DNA of 64,000 nucleotides from Puffinus mauretanicus (taxonomy: Eukaryota; Chordata; Aves; Procellariiformes; Procellariidae): assembly GCA_023333565.1 (NCBI GenBank), contig JAJKFH010000385.1:1922001-1986000 (forward strand), given 5' to 3'. Every line of letters begins with the position of its first letter. Position 1 is the stretch's first letter. A program made the translations under genes and the position numbers. Positions 38,901-52,200 of this stretch are shown here, piece after piece. The notes beneath the pieces were generated by a model. That model was given only the letters and a program-made list of their open reading frames with translations, was not told where the DNA came from and ran no database searches.

Positions 38901-41761
38901 CTGCAGTTAGATCTGCTGTATCAGAAAACCACAACCTTAAACTGTAGTTCAGTGACATGGGGTAAGCCAGCACCCATTTCTCCCCCCGTACTTCTTCAGA
39001 GAAATCTTTTATGTGGTCATGCAGTAAATCGGTTTGTTAAATTGACCCAACTGAAATATCAGCCACCCAGTAGCCCTGCTGAGCGCTTCCTCAGTGCAGG
39101 TCACCGTATGGTGATGGTCCAGAGATGCTTAACCCGGTCCGAAGGAGGGGAAGCACAGAGGAGGGAACCTATGTCGGTGTGGGTACAAGAAAGCGAGGAC
39201 CACTGCGTTCAGTGGCAGCACTAGCTCGAAGTCTTAGCCATCCAGGCTACTAGCTCCTCTCCACTTCTCTAGCTCCAGGCATACCTGGATCCCTGCGTAG
39301 CTGTACCATGACAAAGAGCCCAGCTGAGGAACAGAGAAATAGATGTAACAGAAGCAGACCTGCTGATGATCACTGCCTGAGGCTCCTTTGGCTTCACAGG
39401 TTTCTCTAGAGCCTGAGTGAGGCTGTGACACAGTCTGTGGGTTATCTTTTCCCTTTCTCCATGCTTCCATGCAACTCAATGCTTCAGAGTTTCAAAAAAT
39501 AAAGGAGCAAGACTGCACATTATTTTACTTCCACTCCTGCTATATAGCACTCTCCTCACAGTATAGGTTTAAATATTTTATTTTTCTTTCACTCTGAAAT
39601 CAGTTTTATTCTTTCTGCTGCAAGGAACAAAAGCATATTCACAATACAGTCATTTCTCCTTAAGGCCACAGGAAAAAATGTGGGATTCAAAGGAAAGGTC
39701 AAATCTCCAAACAGTTAAAAAAAATTTAAAAACATTAAAATTCATGACTGCTGTTGATATTTATGAAATTGATTAAAAATCCCTTCTCAACTTTCCTTCT
39801 GCTAGCTAGTGGAGGCAAACTGCCGTTGTAAATCCGCCTCTCCATTCTATTATAACACCAATAGTCTTAGTCGAATCAGTGTACCTAAGGATCCTTGTGA
39901 GCCTGTGTTCAAATAGGTTTAAGCTGTATTTAATTCCAGTGGTTTATACATTAGAATTGTTTAAAATATATGGTTTACATGTCCGGCTCTTGCTTAAGAA
40001 AAAAACAACAACAACCCATACTAACATGTGAAGTGCATCTTTCACTCAATGATCGCCAGTGGTTCTGCCGAGACCTGAAGTTTTGCAGTTTCTGTCTTTA
40101 TCAACCTTTAGAGCCTCGATGCAGTTTTTAATTCAGGGACCAGGTACACGAACCAAACCTGCTTAGCTCTTGCTTCTTACCCAGCCTTTCAACCCCTTTT
40201 CCAGTTCTTCATCAGTTTAATCTCTTCCCACAAAAGTTCATTCTGAGGAGATGACTGTATTCAACCCTGGCCTTGAACGCAGGAATAAAGTATCTGTCAG
40301 TTAGCAAAAGGACTCACACAAGCCTGCTCTGCCAGGAAAAAAAGAGGCAAAAGACTTAACACAACCACAATACAAGGGTTATGAAAATAAAAAGCAGAAT
40401 AAGTGGCAAGAAAAGTAGAAGGGCCCAGAGCCTCAGGAGGGAATGTGTGTTTCTGAGAGCGGGCCCTAAGCCAAGAGCTACCACCCAAGCCAGCACTCAG
40501 TGCCTGGACACTTAGTGATGGGGATGAAGAAGTCTATGTCAGGAACTTAGCTGGACTGCGGAGAGGCTAACGTTTGCTGCTGTGACAATATCCTTCACTT
40601 TCTTAAGTATTACATCACAGAAAGCACTAAAATGCTTTAAGTTTTACACTTCAAAAAGTACTGGCGTCTACAAATATAAGAAAAGGAGATGCACTGATTC
40701 CTCCCTAGTCCTGTCCATTTATCCCATACTGAAAGCTGGCTGACCTCCCTCCTGGCTTCAGTCTGGTCCCTCCCTCTACAGATGTGACTTTGGAGGGAGA
40801 AAAGAGCAGATCCTTTCCTGAGCACGGTACCCAGAGCTCCCCACCCATCCCAGCACACATACTATCACCTCTGCATCTCCACACTTGGGAGGTGTCTTCC
40901 TCAGCGCTTTGGGGATGCCACTCTTGGGCTTGGTGTCTGACCTCCCAAACCAGAAATCCCAATCCCGACAGAGTCCCACTTTGGTTCCCCAAGTTTGGCG
41001 GCTTCACACAGACCCTCCCTCGCCGGCCAGAGCCCACTACTGCTGCAAGAAACCGCTACCAGTTGCAGCCAAGATTTGTGCTGCAAGGGCTTTATTTTTA
41101 TTCAGAGCATACAGTGCCTACCCCTGCTGGGACTTGATAAATAGCTCAAATTCCCAGGCGCTATCGCTACACAAATAGTAAATAATAATGACAAGTGATA
41201 GGAGGACTTCTCTGTCATGGTGCCAGCCTATGGCCGCTGCCCCCACAGGAGCACGGATCCTATAGTAAATGCAAAGCTAGATTGCTTTTGGCACATTAAT
41301 TCTGCCTTCCCCGCAGGAGCATCAACATCAAAACAGCTTCCTTCACCTGTTGTTGGGCAAAACGTAAAATAAATAAAAAATATTCTTGCACATGCTACAC
41401 ACATCCAGGATCCTTTGCTTGCCTGCTGATCTCTGCTAACCTGAGACAAAAGTTAATGATTGACTCCATCTGGAACGGAATACATAAAATATACAGCACA
41501 AACCACTCGTACAACATCCGCCTTCTTGTGTACATAGCGAAAGAGCGATCGCTATTTGCACATGCGTTGTTAACTACTTGATCTCTGAGTTGTGCTTGAG
41601 GAAAGCTGCTGACGGGAACGACTGAATTATTAAAAGGCATAGCTTAAAGGAAAGAACTGAGCAAACAAAAGCCTTAAGTCTTGATTTCTAGAAATGTTGA
41701 ATAGCCACAGATTTTACTGAAGGACATGAGAAATGGAGATTCCTGGCCCAGGAATCATAGA

Positions 41762-41832
41762 CATATACGTATACACACACACACACATATATATGTATCT
41801 CTGCATACATGCATGCTTATATATACATATGG
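41762..41832. repeat. AC/AT microsatellite
   Basis: Alternating purine-pyrimidine sequence: an (AC) run of about eight units around 41772-41787, passing into ATATATAT and GCATACATGCATGC-like steps. It is simple-sequence DNA in intron 1. Confidence 0.8.
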
Positions 41833-43421
41833 GACTTGATGTCATTAAAATTAGTACAAACAAGCAAGACTGAAACACATGAGAAGGTGCATCAGGTATC
41901 AAATATTCTAGAAAAAATGAACATATAAATTTGAGAACATGCCTTTATAAAATGAAAATCATTTATATTATTTAAAATATATAATTGAAAGTGGTGTGAT
42001 AGGGTTGAGTTGGAGGGAAACTTCTTGATTTCAGGGCACTTCATTTTGTAGCTTTACCAACCTTCACTTTGAAACCTTTTCTTTCAGTGTATTACTCTGG
42101 TGGAACCTCACAGAGAAGATATTGCCAATTTTTTGGTTGCTTGATTTTGGAAAACAAATTAATGAAAGTGAAATTATTTGGACAGAGAGTTCTGGAGCAC
42201 TCTGTTCCACAAAGATCTGATGATATAATCTCCTGTGTCCTATCTGCCCTGAAGAAGTCAGCAGATAAGAGCCTTCTCAAGTGAGACAACTGAAAACTAC
42301 TTTTTTCAGGGTTAGTTTTGAGCCCAATCAGTAGCTCTTGGCTAAGGGAAATGCAACCACTGGTGGAAAACTAAGGAGGTTGCAAGAACAAGGTGCAGGG
42401 GGTAAAAAACCACATCATCCCTTTAGGTGGAAGTACAGTATTGGATTGGCTTAGGCAGATTACAAAATCTCATCTTAATGAATTCTGTCTCTAAAAATGG
42501 CATATACGTTTGTTTAATATCTGAAGATCAGTCAGGACCTGACTTGAGAGGAAGTGACCTCTAGACAATTCTGTATCTTAAATCCTTATATTCCTTTTAA
42601 CGTATAAGCTTACACAGTTGTAGTAGCGCATCACTAGAGTGTTAATATATTTTCAAACACAGTTATAGCATTTAATAAATTATGTAACTATATGGTTAAT
42701 ATATTTCTATATTATAGCAATACATTAACGCTAAGGCTCTCTTGATTACATTTCTCTAGAAACTGTTATTGTCATGTGCCCTGGGTTCTTTGCACCTTAG
42801 AGTGCCAATGAAGTTTTGAACCCTATCACCGTGAAAAAGGTTGATTATTTATTGCTCAGAATAAGAAAAAAAATTTATGGACCTGTAGGTGCTATCATCC
42901 TTCAGAAGTTAATGACTCTGAAAGTTATGCGCTCCAATATGCTAAGAAGTTTTCTTAAAGTGATAATCTTCCTGAAGTGAGACCTTTGGAAGACCAGTGA
43001 AAACTGGTTTTGAGTTGCCTTGCAGCTTCAAAATGTATAGCTGTTTACCATGTAAAACCTCTTTTGTAAGATGAAACTCATATACAAACTCTGAAAAAAA
43101 GGCAAAACAAAACTGTATTTTGCATTTTGTCTCTTCGGAAAGAAAGAAAAATCTCTAAGAAACATGCTTCATGTTTCCCTAAGCAGAAAGAAAGAAGACG
43201 CTGAATTATAAGAACTATTCTATCAAAATCACTGGCTCATCTAACAAGTTTCCTCATTATTTACTCAACTATTTAACAGAAGTGTGAATCGGGAAAGGTG
43301 TTCCTTCTTGTAAAGGCCGGTGATAAAGAGGTATCCAAAAGTCTGCAGAGACATTAAATGTCATTCAAGTTACACCTACTACAGAGAACTGCACCATATA
43401 TACAATGGCAATTTCTGATTT

Positions 43422-43438
43422 AAAAAAAAAAAAAAAAA
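43422..43438. repeat. poly(A) tract, 17 nt
   Basis: A run of 17 A on the plus strand in intron 1. No retroposed body was recognised beside it. Confidence 0.75.
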
Positions 43439-46400
43439 GGTACTCTTTTAAAATATTGCTGTTTGGTCAATTGAAGCCTGAAGACATCCTGAATGACTAG
43501 GCAATTTTCTGCAAGAAATGAGGGAATCTTGGAAGACATAACCAGATTTCGGTGACAATCTGGCATCAAGAAACAATGAGCAGACAAGGAAGATTTCAGA
43601 CACCCTTGACTTGTAAGACAGGCAGCCAGCATGTACATCAAAACATGCCCATTGAAATCGCTTTTGGTTGCCAGAGGCAAGATCAGCTCTAACTAAGTTA
43701 ATGCTCAAACCCAGAGATACTTCAATCCTTCTGCCAAACAGTGCTGCAATGGGCAAAACCTGTTGCCTTTGACCGACTGGGAGGGAAATGAGCTTGGAAT
43801 TGCTCTGCTTCTGATAAAAGTCTTATCGACCTCAGTAGTGCCGTTATAGGTTCCCATGATTATGCTTCCAACCATGACTATCTGAAGCACTAAGGCTGTG
43901 ACACCTTCCTTCAGGCACACCCAGCAAGACCAAGGAAGCTCAGGGACATTCGCCTCCCCAGGGCTGTCCCCAGGCAGGTGTTTGCAGGCAGGGACGTAGC
44001 AGGGTGGAGGCTCCGAAGGGTTCTCCCAGTCCCAAGGAAGCTCGTGATCCTCTCGAGCACAGCTCACAGTTTCTTCAGGAGACAGGTCCACACTCACCAC
44101 CTGTAACTTACGGGCAGCTCTGTTGCAGCCATCCTCAGAAGAAAGAGTTCAGCACTTAACAGCTACAGGGTCTCTGAAACTGCAGCAGAACAGAGGGAAG
44201 AGCTGGGTTTTCGGTGGTTGGAGCTGTCAGGCAGCCAGAGCCCCAGCTGTTTGTCGTTGAAGGGCTGTCGGTGTCTGGGGAGCCCGTAGCTGGATTGTGC
44301 CCGTCGCAGCTCTCGCCTTCCTCTTGCTAGTCTTCTGCATTGCTGCGAGAAGCTGCCAAAGGTCTGTCCTGAAGTGCCACACTGCTGAGATCTTCTGCTT
44401 TGTTTCATGGCTGTCAGCTTGATAATTAGAAGGCCAAACTTCAGAAGTCCTCACTTTAAAAAATATGTTCTCGTTAACCAAAAGTAAGAGTTAGTTAGGT
44501 ATTCACTCAGCCAGCTACTGGGGTTAGAGGCAGAGGACACTACCGGATGTAAAAATTTACCACGTTAGCTAAAATATAGCTCAAGGTCCTGGTTTTTTTT
44601 CCATAAATCACCCCACCTATGGACCAGGATTTACATCACGGCCTCATCTCCCACAAACTGCTCATGACCGAAGCTGGTGGGTGCAAGCCCAGTGCCAGCA
44701 TGTGCCAGCAGCCAGCTCCCGGGGGAGAGACAGAGCACACAGCGGAGCAGAGGCTCCTGACCTCGCAAAGGAGAAACACAGATCACGAGCAACCGAGGGA
44801 CAGCAACAAGGAGAAGGAAAAAACCCTTTGGCCTCCTCCTCTCCCTCCCCTAGCCCTAGACTCTGTGAGGGGAAGGGGGCACAGGGCTCCCATCCCCACC
44901 GCCGGCACTGCCAGTGTGCAAAGCCAGGCTCACCAAGGCGCTGCTCAGATGACTTCAGCCCTCACTGCATGAGGAGGTCCCTGCCAGAGAGGGACAGATG
45001 TGCAATAAACAGGCCACAGGAACGAGGGCTATGAGGCAATGCATGAGGCTGGGGCGGGACGGGCAATAGGAACTTTGTAAGGAATTTAAATCAAGCAGCT
45101 CTTGTAAGTCTTTGAGTTGAGACACACTCTCGGTTTGGTCTAGTACAAGAGTGCTTTACATACCTACACTTGGTTGGTTTTGTGTAAGCAACACCCTGCT
45201 CACGGTTTCATTTTACACTTTTACTCCTAAGTTATGTGTTCATCTTGCAGTATGCAGCACTTGCTCCTATGCACTTTCACCCAAATACACACATAATCAC
45301 CTGTCTGGCTGCATCACGCCCGCTGAGGGCTTATCTTGCATTTGTAAGCATCACTAAGAATAGAGTACAGTATGTTTCCTTGAGTGCACGTGTGCTGGTT
45401 TTCTGTCATCTGTTTGCCTGCCCCAAAGTCTGCTGAGATAGCCTGTCTTTGATCCTGAAAACTCTCCACGTTTTCATTTAGCCTTAACTATTATACACTT
45501 ATCTTGGACAGGAAAAGGGAAACTTTAAATGCGGGGTTGGCTAAAACTTGTCTACCGGCCAGTTTTCTATCGCATATTTTGTGGCTTTTATTGTCTGGAA
45601 AACTGAAGAAAACTAACCCTTGGCATAGAGTATCCCAACAGAGAAACAGAACAAAGCTAACAAAAAATTGGGGGAAGAGAGACAATTTTGGGTGCAGTTT
45701 CACAAGACAGTTCCAGCTGACCCAAAATGGGAGATCTCACTACTTCTCCACCACCTCCTCTTCTTGCTCCTAGCTCCACATTCCCACCACCTATCTTCTG
45801 TGGGTTCTGGCAGTAGCAGATCGGAAAACTAACCTACCCACCGGATCACCACATTGGATCTGCTCCCAAGAAGTGCAAGAAGTACACGAGCAGGCATGAA
45901 GGAGGAGGTGGGACTACACAGCCAGGAGTGGGGAGTAGGAACAGGGTCAGGGGGAGAGCAGATCTCCCCGTTCAGCAGTAGCTAGACAGCATGCAGGCTG
46001 AGTTGTTCATGAAACCACAGTCCAAGGAGATCTAGGCCACTTCCTACAGATTTGCAAAGGAATGTCCATAGGAAACTTCACGGGATGGGGAATAATTATT
46101 TTGTATCTGTAGATCATCCTGCCCAAAAATAGCACCATGTTTCATTACCTTAATAAAAAAAATGACAAATGTCATCCTTGATTGTGAGACTAATGAGCTG
46201 ATTCAAGGAGCCAGATTTGTTGAAGTTTCCTGTCTTCTCCTTAGGGAAAGATTGCAAAGCTTGTGCTTTTACATTTAAGTATGAAGTATATAGAAAGACT
46301 TAACATAACCTTAATAGAAATTTTGTATTAGCCTTGAATCTTCAACTTCTAGTGAGATAAATTAGGAACAGCAAGATTCACATCAGGGACTTGGATGAAC

Positions 46401-47380
46401 AACTCAGCACTAAGTCCACCATGCGGAACATGCATGCCAGTGCACCCTGTCACCCTAGGTTTCACTTTGAAGAGGAATCTCAAGCTTGGAGCAGATACCG
46501 GTGTGTACTGGAGCCAGACCACTAAAAGGTTTACTCTGCAACATGGATATCACTGGTGTGCATCACAAGGTGTCAATGGTCCTCACCATGTGAATGCGAC
46601 CAGTAACAATGTCAGTGTCTGTACTAGCAGCAATGACGGCACCTCCCAAATCAAGCAACATTTCTACCATTTTGCAGTGTTTGTCTGGCATTTGAGCAAA
46701 AAGTTCAAAGAAAATTGAAGCAAAAACTACTGGGAAAGTATTCTTACAATCTCCTTCTAGTTACACGTATAACACACAAAAAAAATAGGATTTTTCTTCC
46801 TGAATCACAAGATATTCCATCAACAAAACGAAAGCCTTCAAATTCTTTTTCTCCTCTGTAGTGTATCTGTACAGATGGCACACTAAATACATCACAGAAA
46901 TTAAAAATTAACTGAGTCAGGCATTTTTGTTAACGGTTTCTGTGCTGCACACAATTTCAGTCACACAGCACTGTTAATTGCTGCTGGTGCTGACAGTAGG
47001 GATCCCCTTCCATCTGCTGGGACCAGCTGATGCAAAATAAAACCAAGCCCTTAGAACAAGGAGCACCTCTGCAGGGTCGCTGCCCGGCACCGCTACAGGA
47101 GCCGAAGCGCAACCGGAGTTTGTGCAGGAGCGGTTCCCTGCGCTCTGCTTATTTCTCGCTGAAACGCTACTGCTTAAGGTTTGTTTGGGTTTTTTTTTTT
47201 TAATCTTTAAAGATGCAACTCTCCTTCTGCATCGCCTGATGGCTTTAGAGATCCAGCAGCCTTTCCCCCGGACGCCTCCTATCCCACGCGGGGGAGCAAA
47301 GGTGCCCGGGACAGAAGACCCCCGTGGCGGTGACTTACCTCCCCGGGCTCGCAGTGCCGGCTGCCATCTCCCCCCCTCCG

Positions 47381-47404
47381 CCTCCTCCTCCTCCTCCTCC
47401 TCCT
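47381..47404. repeat. (CCT)8 trinucleotide repeat
   Basis: Eight uninterrupted CCT units on the plus strand (AGG on the DEPTOR strand). They lie within intron 1, about 180 bp downstream of the exon 1 donor, inside the CpG island. Likely polymorphic in length. Confidence 0.9.
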
Positions 47405-47583
47405 CGCTGCGGAAAGCGGGGCCGGAGCCCGGGGACGCGCTGGAAGCAGGGCAGGTGCAAGGGAAAGCCCGAGGGGACAGACCCTCGCCCTCCGCTCCGC
47501 AGAACCCCCTCCCGCCTTCAGGGGGGCTGCTGCGGACCCCCGGGTACGTGTCCCCGGCAAAGCGGGGGCAAGGCACCGCTTAC

Positions 47584-47669
47584 CGGAGCTGCTCGCCGGT
47601 GAGCAGGACCTCGGCCATGTGCTCCAGCTCCGCCGCTTTCTGCTGCATGCTGCTCATGCCCTCCTCCAT
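47584..47669 (-). CDS. DEPTOR: DEPTOR coding exon 1 (start codon and N-terminus)
   Basis: The minus strand reads MEEGMSSMQQKAAELEHMAE and then VLLTGEQL before splitting an arginine codon at a GTAAGC donor. MAEVL.TGEQL is the conserved lead-in to the first DEP domain, and the phase joins exactly to exon 2. The ATG at 47669 has a favourable context (GCGATGG), and MEEG matches the known family start. The segment before MAEVL is shorter than in mammals, where I recall a Gly/Ser-rich stretch of about a dozen extra residues. Immediately upstream, CTGTGCCCGCAG resembles a splice acceptor, so a separate 5' non-coding exon is possible. Confidence 0.88.
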
Positions 47670-48861
47670 CGCCGCCGGCCTGCGGGCACAGCACCGCCGG
47701 GTGAGCGGGGACCGGGGACCCGCCGCCGCCCGCCGCCCCCCCCGGCCGCGCTGGCCGCGCTGGCAGCTCCGAGGGGCGCCCCCCGCCCAGCCCCGGCGGC
47801 TGCAGAGCTTGTCGCCGGGGTGGGGGGGACAGTGGCTGCCTCCCCCCGCCGCTTCGGCTCACCTGAGTGGGGCAGGTCACTTTTCCCCTCGGCAGGCTCG
47901 GATCCCCCCCGCTTCCCGTGTGATTGTGTCACAGGCAGGCGGGGAAACACAAGGCTGCAGCCGCCGCAGCCGCAGCCAGGCTCGCCGAGGCAGCAGCGGC
48001 CCCCCCCGGCTGTCACACGGCAGGGTCGGCGCTGCCTACCCCCGCGGGAAGGAGCCGGCTCCCCGCCGGGGGGTGCGAGCCGCCGTCGCCCCGGCGCCCC
48101 GCCGACCCCGCTGCGGCGAGGGCAGCTCCGCCGCTCCCCGCCCCGCCTGCCCCGGGGCGGGGGGGCAGGCGGCGGCCGCGCACGGAGGAGCGCAGCGCTC
48201 CCCTGCCGTGACTCCCATCCCGCGGGCGCAAAGTCCCCGCGGCCTCCCTTCAACGCGGGGCTGCCGGGACGACGGGCTGAACGGAGGAAAAGTGCGCTCG
48301 GGAGAAGCCGGGCGGGCTGCGTGGGGTGCCGGGGCTGGCGGGGTGCTGCTGCTGCCCGCTCGGGTACTGCGCGCTGTGCCTTGGCAGGTAGCCTTAGCGG
48401 TACGGGGGGGGGGCAGAGAGGGAGATATTGGTCCGGATTTTCACCCTCAAAAACGGCTGCTGCTCTCCCACCGTCCTGATTTCTGCTCATCAGCTACTCA
48501 GGGGTTGTTTTCAGACGTTGGTCCCCTGCCCACCTCACCTCTTTGTCTCCAGGCGACAGCGGATGCAGAATTCCTGAGAGGGCAGAGGAGCGTTTCTCTC
48601 AGCATTTAGTCTTGGCGATGGGAAGTAAAATGCAAGGTCATGAGCACCGTTTGTCAACATTTTTAGTGGGAAAAAAAAACCCAGCCTTTTTAAAAAAAAG
48701 TCCAGGAGGCATCTTCTGCAGTGGTCCAACCATGGTTTTCATTTACAAACTCATACAATTAAGATACACCTTGACTGCCGACTCATTGCCTTTATTTCTG
48801 CCTGCACATACTCTGTGTGCATGGAAATTGCATATGCTTAAGTGTTTGCAATATTGTCATT

Positions 48862-48921
48862 GATTCAGGACCAAGACGATAGATTCAGGACCAAGACGAT
48901 AGTTTCAGAACCAAGAGAAGA
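48862..48921. repeat. 20-bp tandem repeat, about 3 copies
   Basis: GATTCAGGACCAAGACGATA occurs twice back to back without mismatch (48862-48881 and 48882-48901). It is followed by a diverged third unit beginning GTTTCAGAACCAAGA. This is a short local tandem array about 1.2 kb upstream of the DEPTOR start codon. Confidence 0.85.
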
Positions 48922-49187
48922 GCTAAGAGGGAATCAAGTGAACCTAGTAGTAACCAGGCTGCAGACAACGGGAAGGAGGTGATTCTTTGCATGGCCTATA
49001 GCAGACTTGCAGTACCAAAGGGGGCTCTTGATGTAAAAGAATGGACTTGGAGTCAAGGAAAAAGTGGACAAGTACTTAGAAAAGAAATCTACAGAGGGTT
49101 ACTAAGCAGACAGTAGCTACATCCAGCTCAGGAAATTCTCTGTTCTAAAAATAATTGGAAGCTAGGCAAGCACTTGTGAGATGTTTC

Positions 49188-49292
49188 ATGTATGCTTTCC
49201 CTGCTGTTCCGTAAGCATCTGTTTATAGCCACTGAGCTGAATGCTGGACTAGATGGACCTTTGGTTCAACCCAGTATAGTCATTTTAATGAG
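49188..49292 (+). repeat. Ancient amniote repeat fragment, CR1-type tail
   Basis: The string GCTGGACTAGATGGACCTTT followed by GGTTCAACCCAGTATAG, preceded by AAGCATCTG...AGCCACTG, matches a tail motif I know from widespread reptile and bird CR1-related repeats. The match is from memory, partial and diverged. It would be a forward-strand, very old fragment. Confidence 0.45.
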
Positions 49293-52200
49293 CACCTTTG
49301 CGGGTCTCAAAAAGCACTAGAGATCCATGGATGGCAAAGGAAAAAAACAGAATCTGCCTGCATTTCATTCATGGAATGCGCCAGGGAGAGAGGACACCTC
49401 AGGACTGTAAACACTACAGCTTGAGCTTGCTTGCTGTAAATTTGGAAGACACGCATTTAATCTGAATACTTGCAAACACCCTCTAATTCCACTCATACTG
49501 CAAAGATACAAAGTACAGATTCACAGAGCTGGAAACAAAAAGGGAATTGAAACAACCATCTCGTCCGACCTTATCTTTAGGACAAAGAATTTACTCAGTA
49601 ATTTTTATCAAGCACTTTATCACATGACTGAAGGAAAGACAATTTCAGGAGAATGTTACTGTACATTGGAGACCATTTCTGGGTAAGCCTTCGGCTCCAT
49701 CACCTGGGTTTGGCTGATTCAGCCGTTCACCACTGCTAAAAGGGGATACACCGTTCTTCTCAGCTCCAGCGGCACAATCTGCAATGTGTCTTATGCTAGT
49801 TTTCTCACTTTTAGGACCTCTGCTTGCTGCAATTCAATTCACTAAACAGAGAGAAGAGTACCAGAAAGTGGAGAGTTTCTTCTGGGCTAGTGAGCAGAAC
49901 TGTGCAGATGGCTGTAGGGTCCAACAAGTGCCAGAGCTGGCACCGAGGTGGAGTGGGCCTGGGCAGCTAGGAGCAGGAACAAAATAGGAGGAAGAGGGAG
50001 AGAAAAAGGGGGAAGAAGTTGTCTTTGGGCAGTGACAAGCTATCAGCTTGACTCAGGGTGTTTGTGGAACTGCAGCCTGAAATGCGTATCTTTCCTTACA
50101 TAGTCTTGCAGCTTGGAAAATGCAGGCCAGTGCAATTTCCTGTACTGAATTATTTAATGGTTATACTCGGCCATGTTTGCCTTTGCGCACTGATATCCCA
50201 TTTGTAATTTGTTCCACATGTTCACACTGAAATTTCTTACAGTTACAGCGTGCCTAAGAGGAAGGAATTGGGTATCAGTGACTCCAAGCCTGCTGTCACC
50301 CAAAAATGGTTAATTAACATAACCCCAAAGGGTCACGTTTCAGCCAAAAGCCAGTAATAAGCTACATAAAATAACCTGTTTAGATGTGTGTAGCTTGTTT
50401 GTTTTTAACAAACAGACTGCTATAGATCTAGCAAAAGATTAAATTGTCTTGACCCTTTCTCCCAGGGGAGACTCGTCACCAAGACTAAGACGCTCCTCTA
50501 AGAGGTGGGACAGCATGTGCAGAGCCTGAAATCCTGACAGCAAGAGAGAGAGACATCCCTCTGAGGTAACCTCCGGGAAGTGGATTGATTTCTTTTCTCT
50601 GAATATAGGATTAATTTTAGGAGTTGGTATCTGTTTTAGATATGAATACATACTTGCATTTTGCCATAGCACGGCTGGAGTTAAGAAAGATGTAGCTAGC
50701 TAACAGTAAGGCATTCCTCAGCCAAGAGCATGACAGATCTTTGAGCTGGAGCGCTGGGACACTTTAAAACTCATCCTCCACAACATCAGGAGAGTAAAAA
50801 GAGCTGCGTAAGTCTGGTGGAGAGTTGGTACCAAAGGCATGAGGGGAAGTTCAAGTGTCTTCCACTGACTTCTGATGACGCTGGAGGCTCTCTGGCATGC
50901 AGTAAAGTATTGGGCTACACATTTGAACCCCCAAGGTCATGACGCTCTGTGGAACATCATGCATGAATAGGGACATTGTATTAGAGTACTGGTTTTAGAA
51001 AACATTCTAGTAATTTGTATAAACTTTCTTATCTCACTGGGTAAATGCCCACGTGGTGAAACACTAAATGTTTACATAATGAAATAAGAATATTGCTTTC
51101 ATTGCTTTAAAGAATATTGCATCTATGGCCTACATTTTGACTTGATAAATTAATCTGAGATTTGATAAATTAAAAGTCTCACTAATTAATTTTCTGCAAG
51201 CTTATTTTAGCATTGGACACTCACATGAAAAAATTACCAAATTACCATTCATGTGTGTACTGCTCATTTCTCCTATAGCATTGTTCTTGAGTCCCATATA
51301 AGGTTGTCTTTCCTTTCCTGGATGACTAGAGCTTTTTAAACAGGAAAATGACAGACAAATCATTAAGGCATTGATCACCTCATGCAAAAGGTGGTGAAGC
51401 ACTTGAGGAAGAAAAGGCATTAGCAGGTGAGCTGTTCGATGGGTTAACAGTTTTGTTTTTCCTAACATCTTTTGTATAAGAGCCAGAATTATGTAAATAT
51501 CAAATTTAAAAATACTTGGTCCCTCTTACTGAGGAAGACAAATACAAAATAGGGTTTTGGCTTTTAAGTTGGCCTTTCATTTAAGTAGGTCTTGCAAGCC
51601 TCATGGAAAATGAGTGTGGGGGGTTTTTTCTATATTCCCATGCTTATTTGCAAAGAGAGCTCACTTGTCTTTGTGTTTCAACTGGTTCGCTTCCTTAGCA
51701 CTAGGGGCCTGGCAAGGGGAACCAGAGGAACTACCAGGTATTGTCCAGTCTCCCCTCCTCTTTTTAGGCTGGGTGCAATGGTGTTTCCCATTCTTGGCAG
51801 TGCACAGATTACATTCGTTGCGGCTCATTTGCTGCTCTAAGTTCGAACAATTTAAGTTCTCTGCTAGGAATCTGTCAGAAGAATCAGTGAGTGTGTGATT
51901 CAAAGGACTGAATGCATCTGGCCAAGCTACTTTTAGTCTTGTGATAAACCACAGGAAAAATTAGTAAGTTTTCAGCAAAAAAAAAAAAAGATATGTTTTA
52001 AACTTCTCTTTTTCTATTATAACATCCAAGTTCCTGCAAAAGCCACCATGGTAAGATAACAGGAGGAACTTATCACAATCGGTCCAACATTTCAGCACTA
52101 GAGTGAGGCTCCTACCTGTTTAAAGTCTTACATTTCAGGCGGCACTGACCTGGTAATTGTTATGATAGTGAGCTGAAATGCAGAGAAAAAAGCATTTTGA

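Larger units (their letters stand above)
35726..47239 (-). other. DEPTOR: DEPTOR intron 1, part nearest exon 1
   Basis: 11.5 kb of intron. It holds a palindrome-plus-hairpin cluster near 35855-35908, an AC/AT microsatellite near 41762-41832 and a 17-nt A run at 43422-43438. The open frames, up to 131 codons on the minus strand at 43705-44100, show no recognisable domain. Nothing else could be supported. Confidence 0.65.
47240..48480 (-). promoter_or_regulatory. DEPTOR: CpG island and presumed DEPTOR promoter
   Basis: About 1.2 kb of very GC-rich, CpG-rich sequence in otherwise AT-rich DNA. It contains DEPTOR exon 1 and extends about 0.8 kb upstream of its start codon. It has GC-box-like GGGGCGGGG (about 48155-48165) and many C runs, but no convincing TATA box near the exon, as expected for a CpG-island promoter. 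Long open frames occur on both strands here (up to 495 codons on the plus strand) because stop codons are rare in GC-rich DNA; their low-complexity Pro/Arg/Ala/Gly composition argues against coding. The transcription start cannot be placed from sequence alone. Confidence 0.75.

Noticed and set aside
43705..44100. 131-codon minus-strand open frame with an acidic start and a hydrophobic patch
   Set aside because: No family resemblance, no flanking splice pattern that links to DEPTOR, and chance length.
47122..48609. 495-codon plus-strand open frame and overlapping long frames on both strands in the CpG island
   Set aside because: GC-rich DNA lacks stop codons. The translations are low-complexity Pro/Arg/Ala/Gly with no domain, and DEPTOR exon 1 is encoded here on the opposite strand.
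49519..49620. Stretch resembling an old CR1 start (CACAGAGCTGGAAACAAAAA...)
   Set aside because: Similarity to CR1 is too weak to support by eye; a repeat-library search would be decisive.
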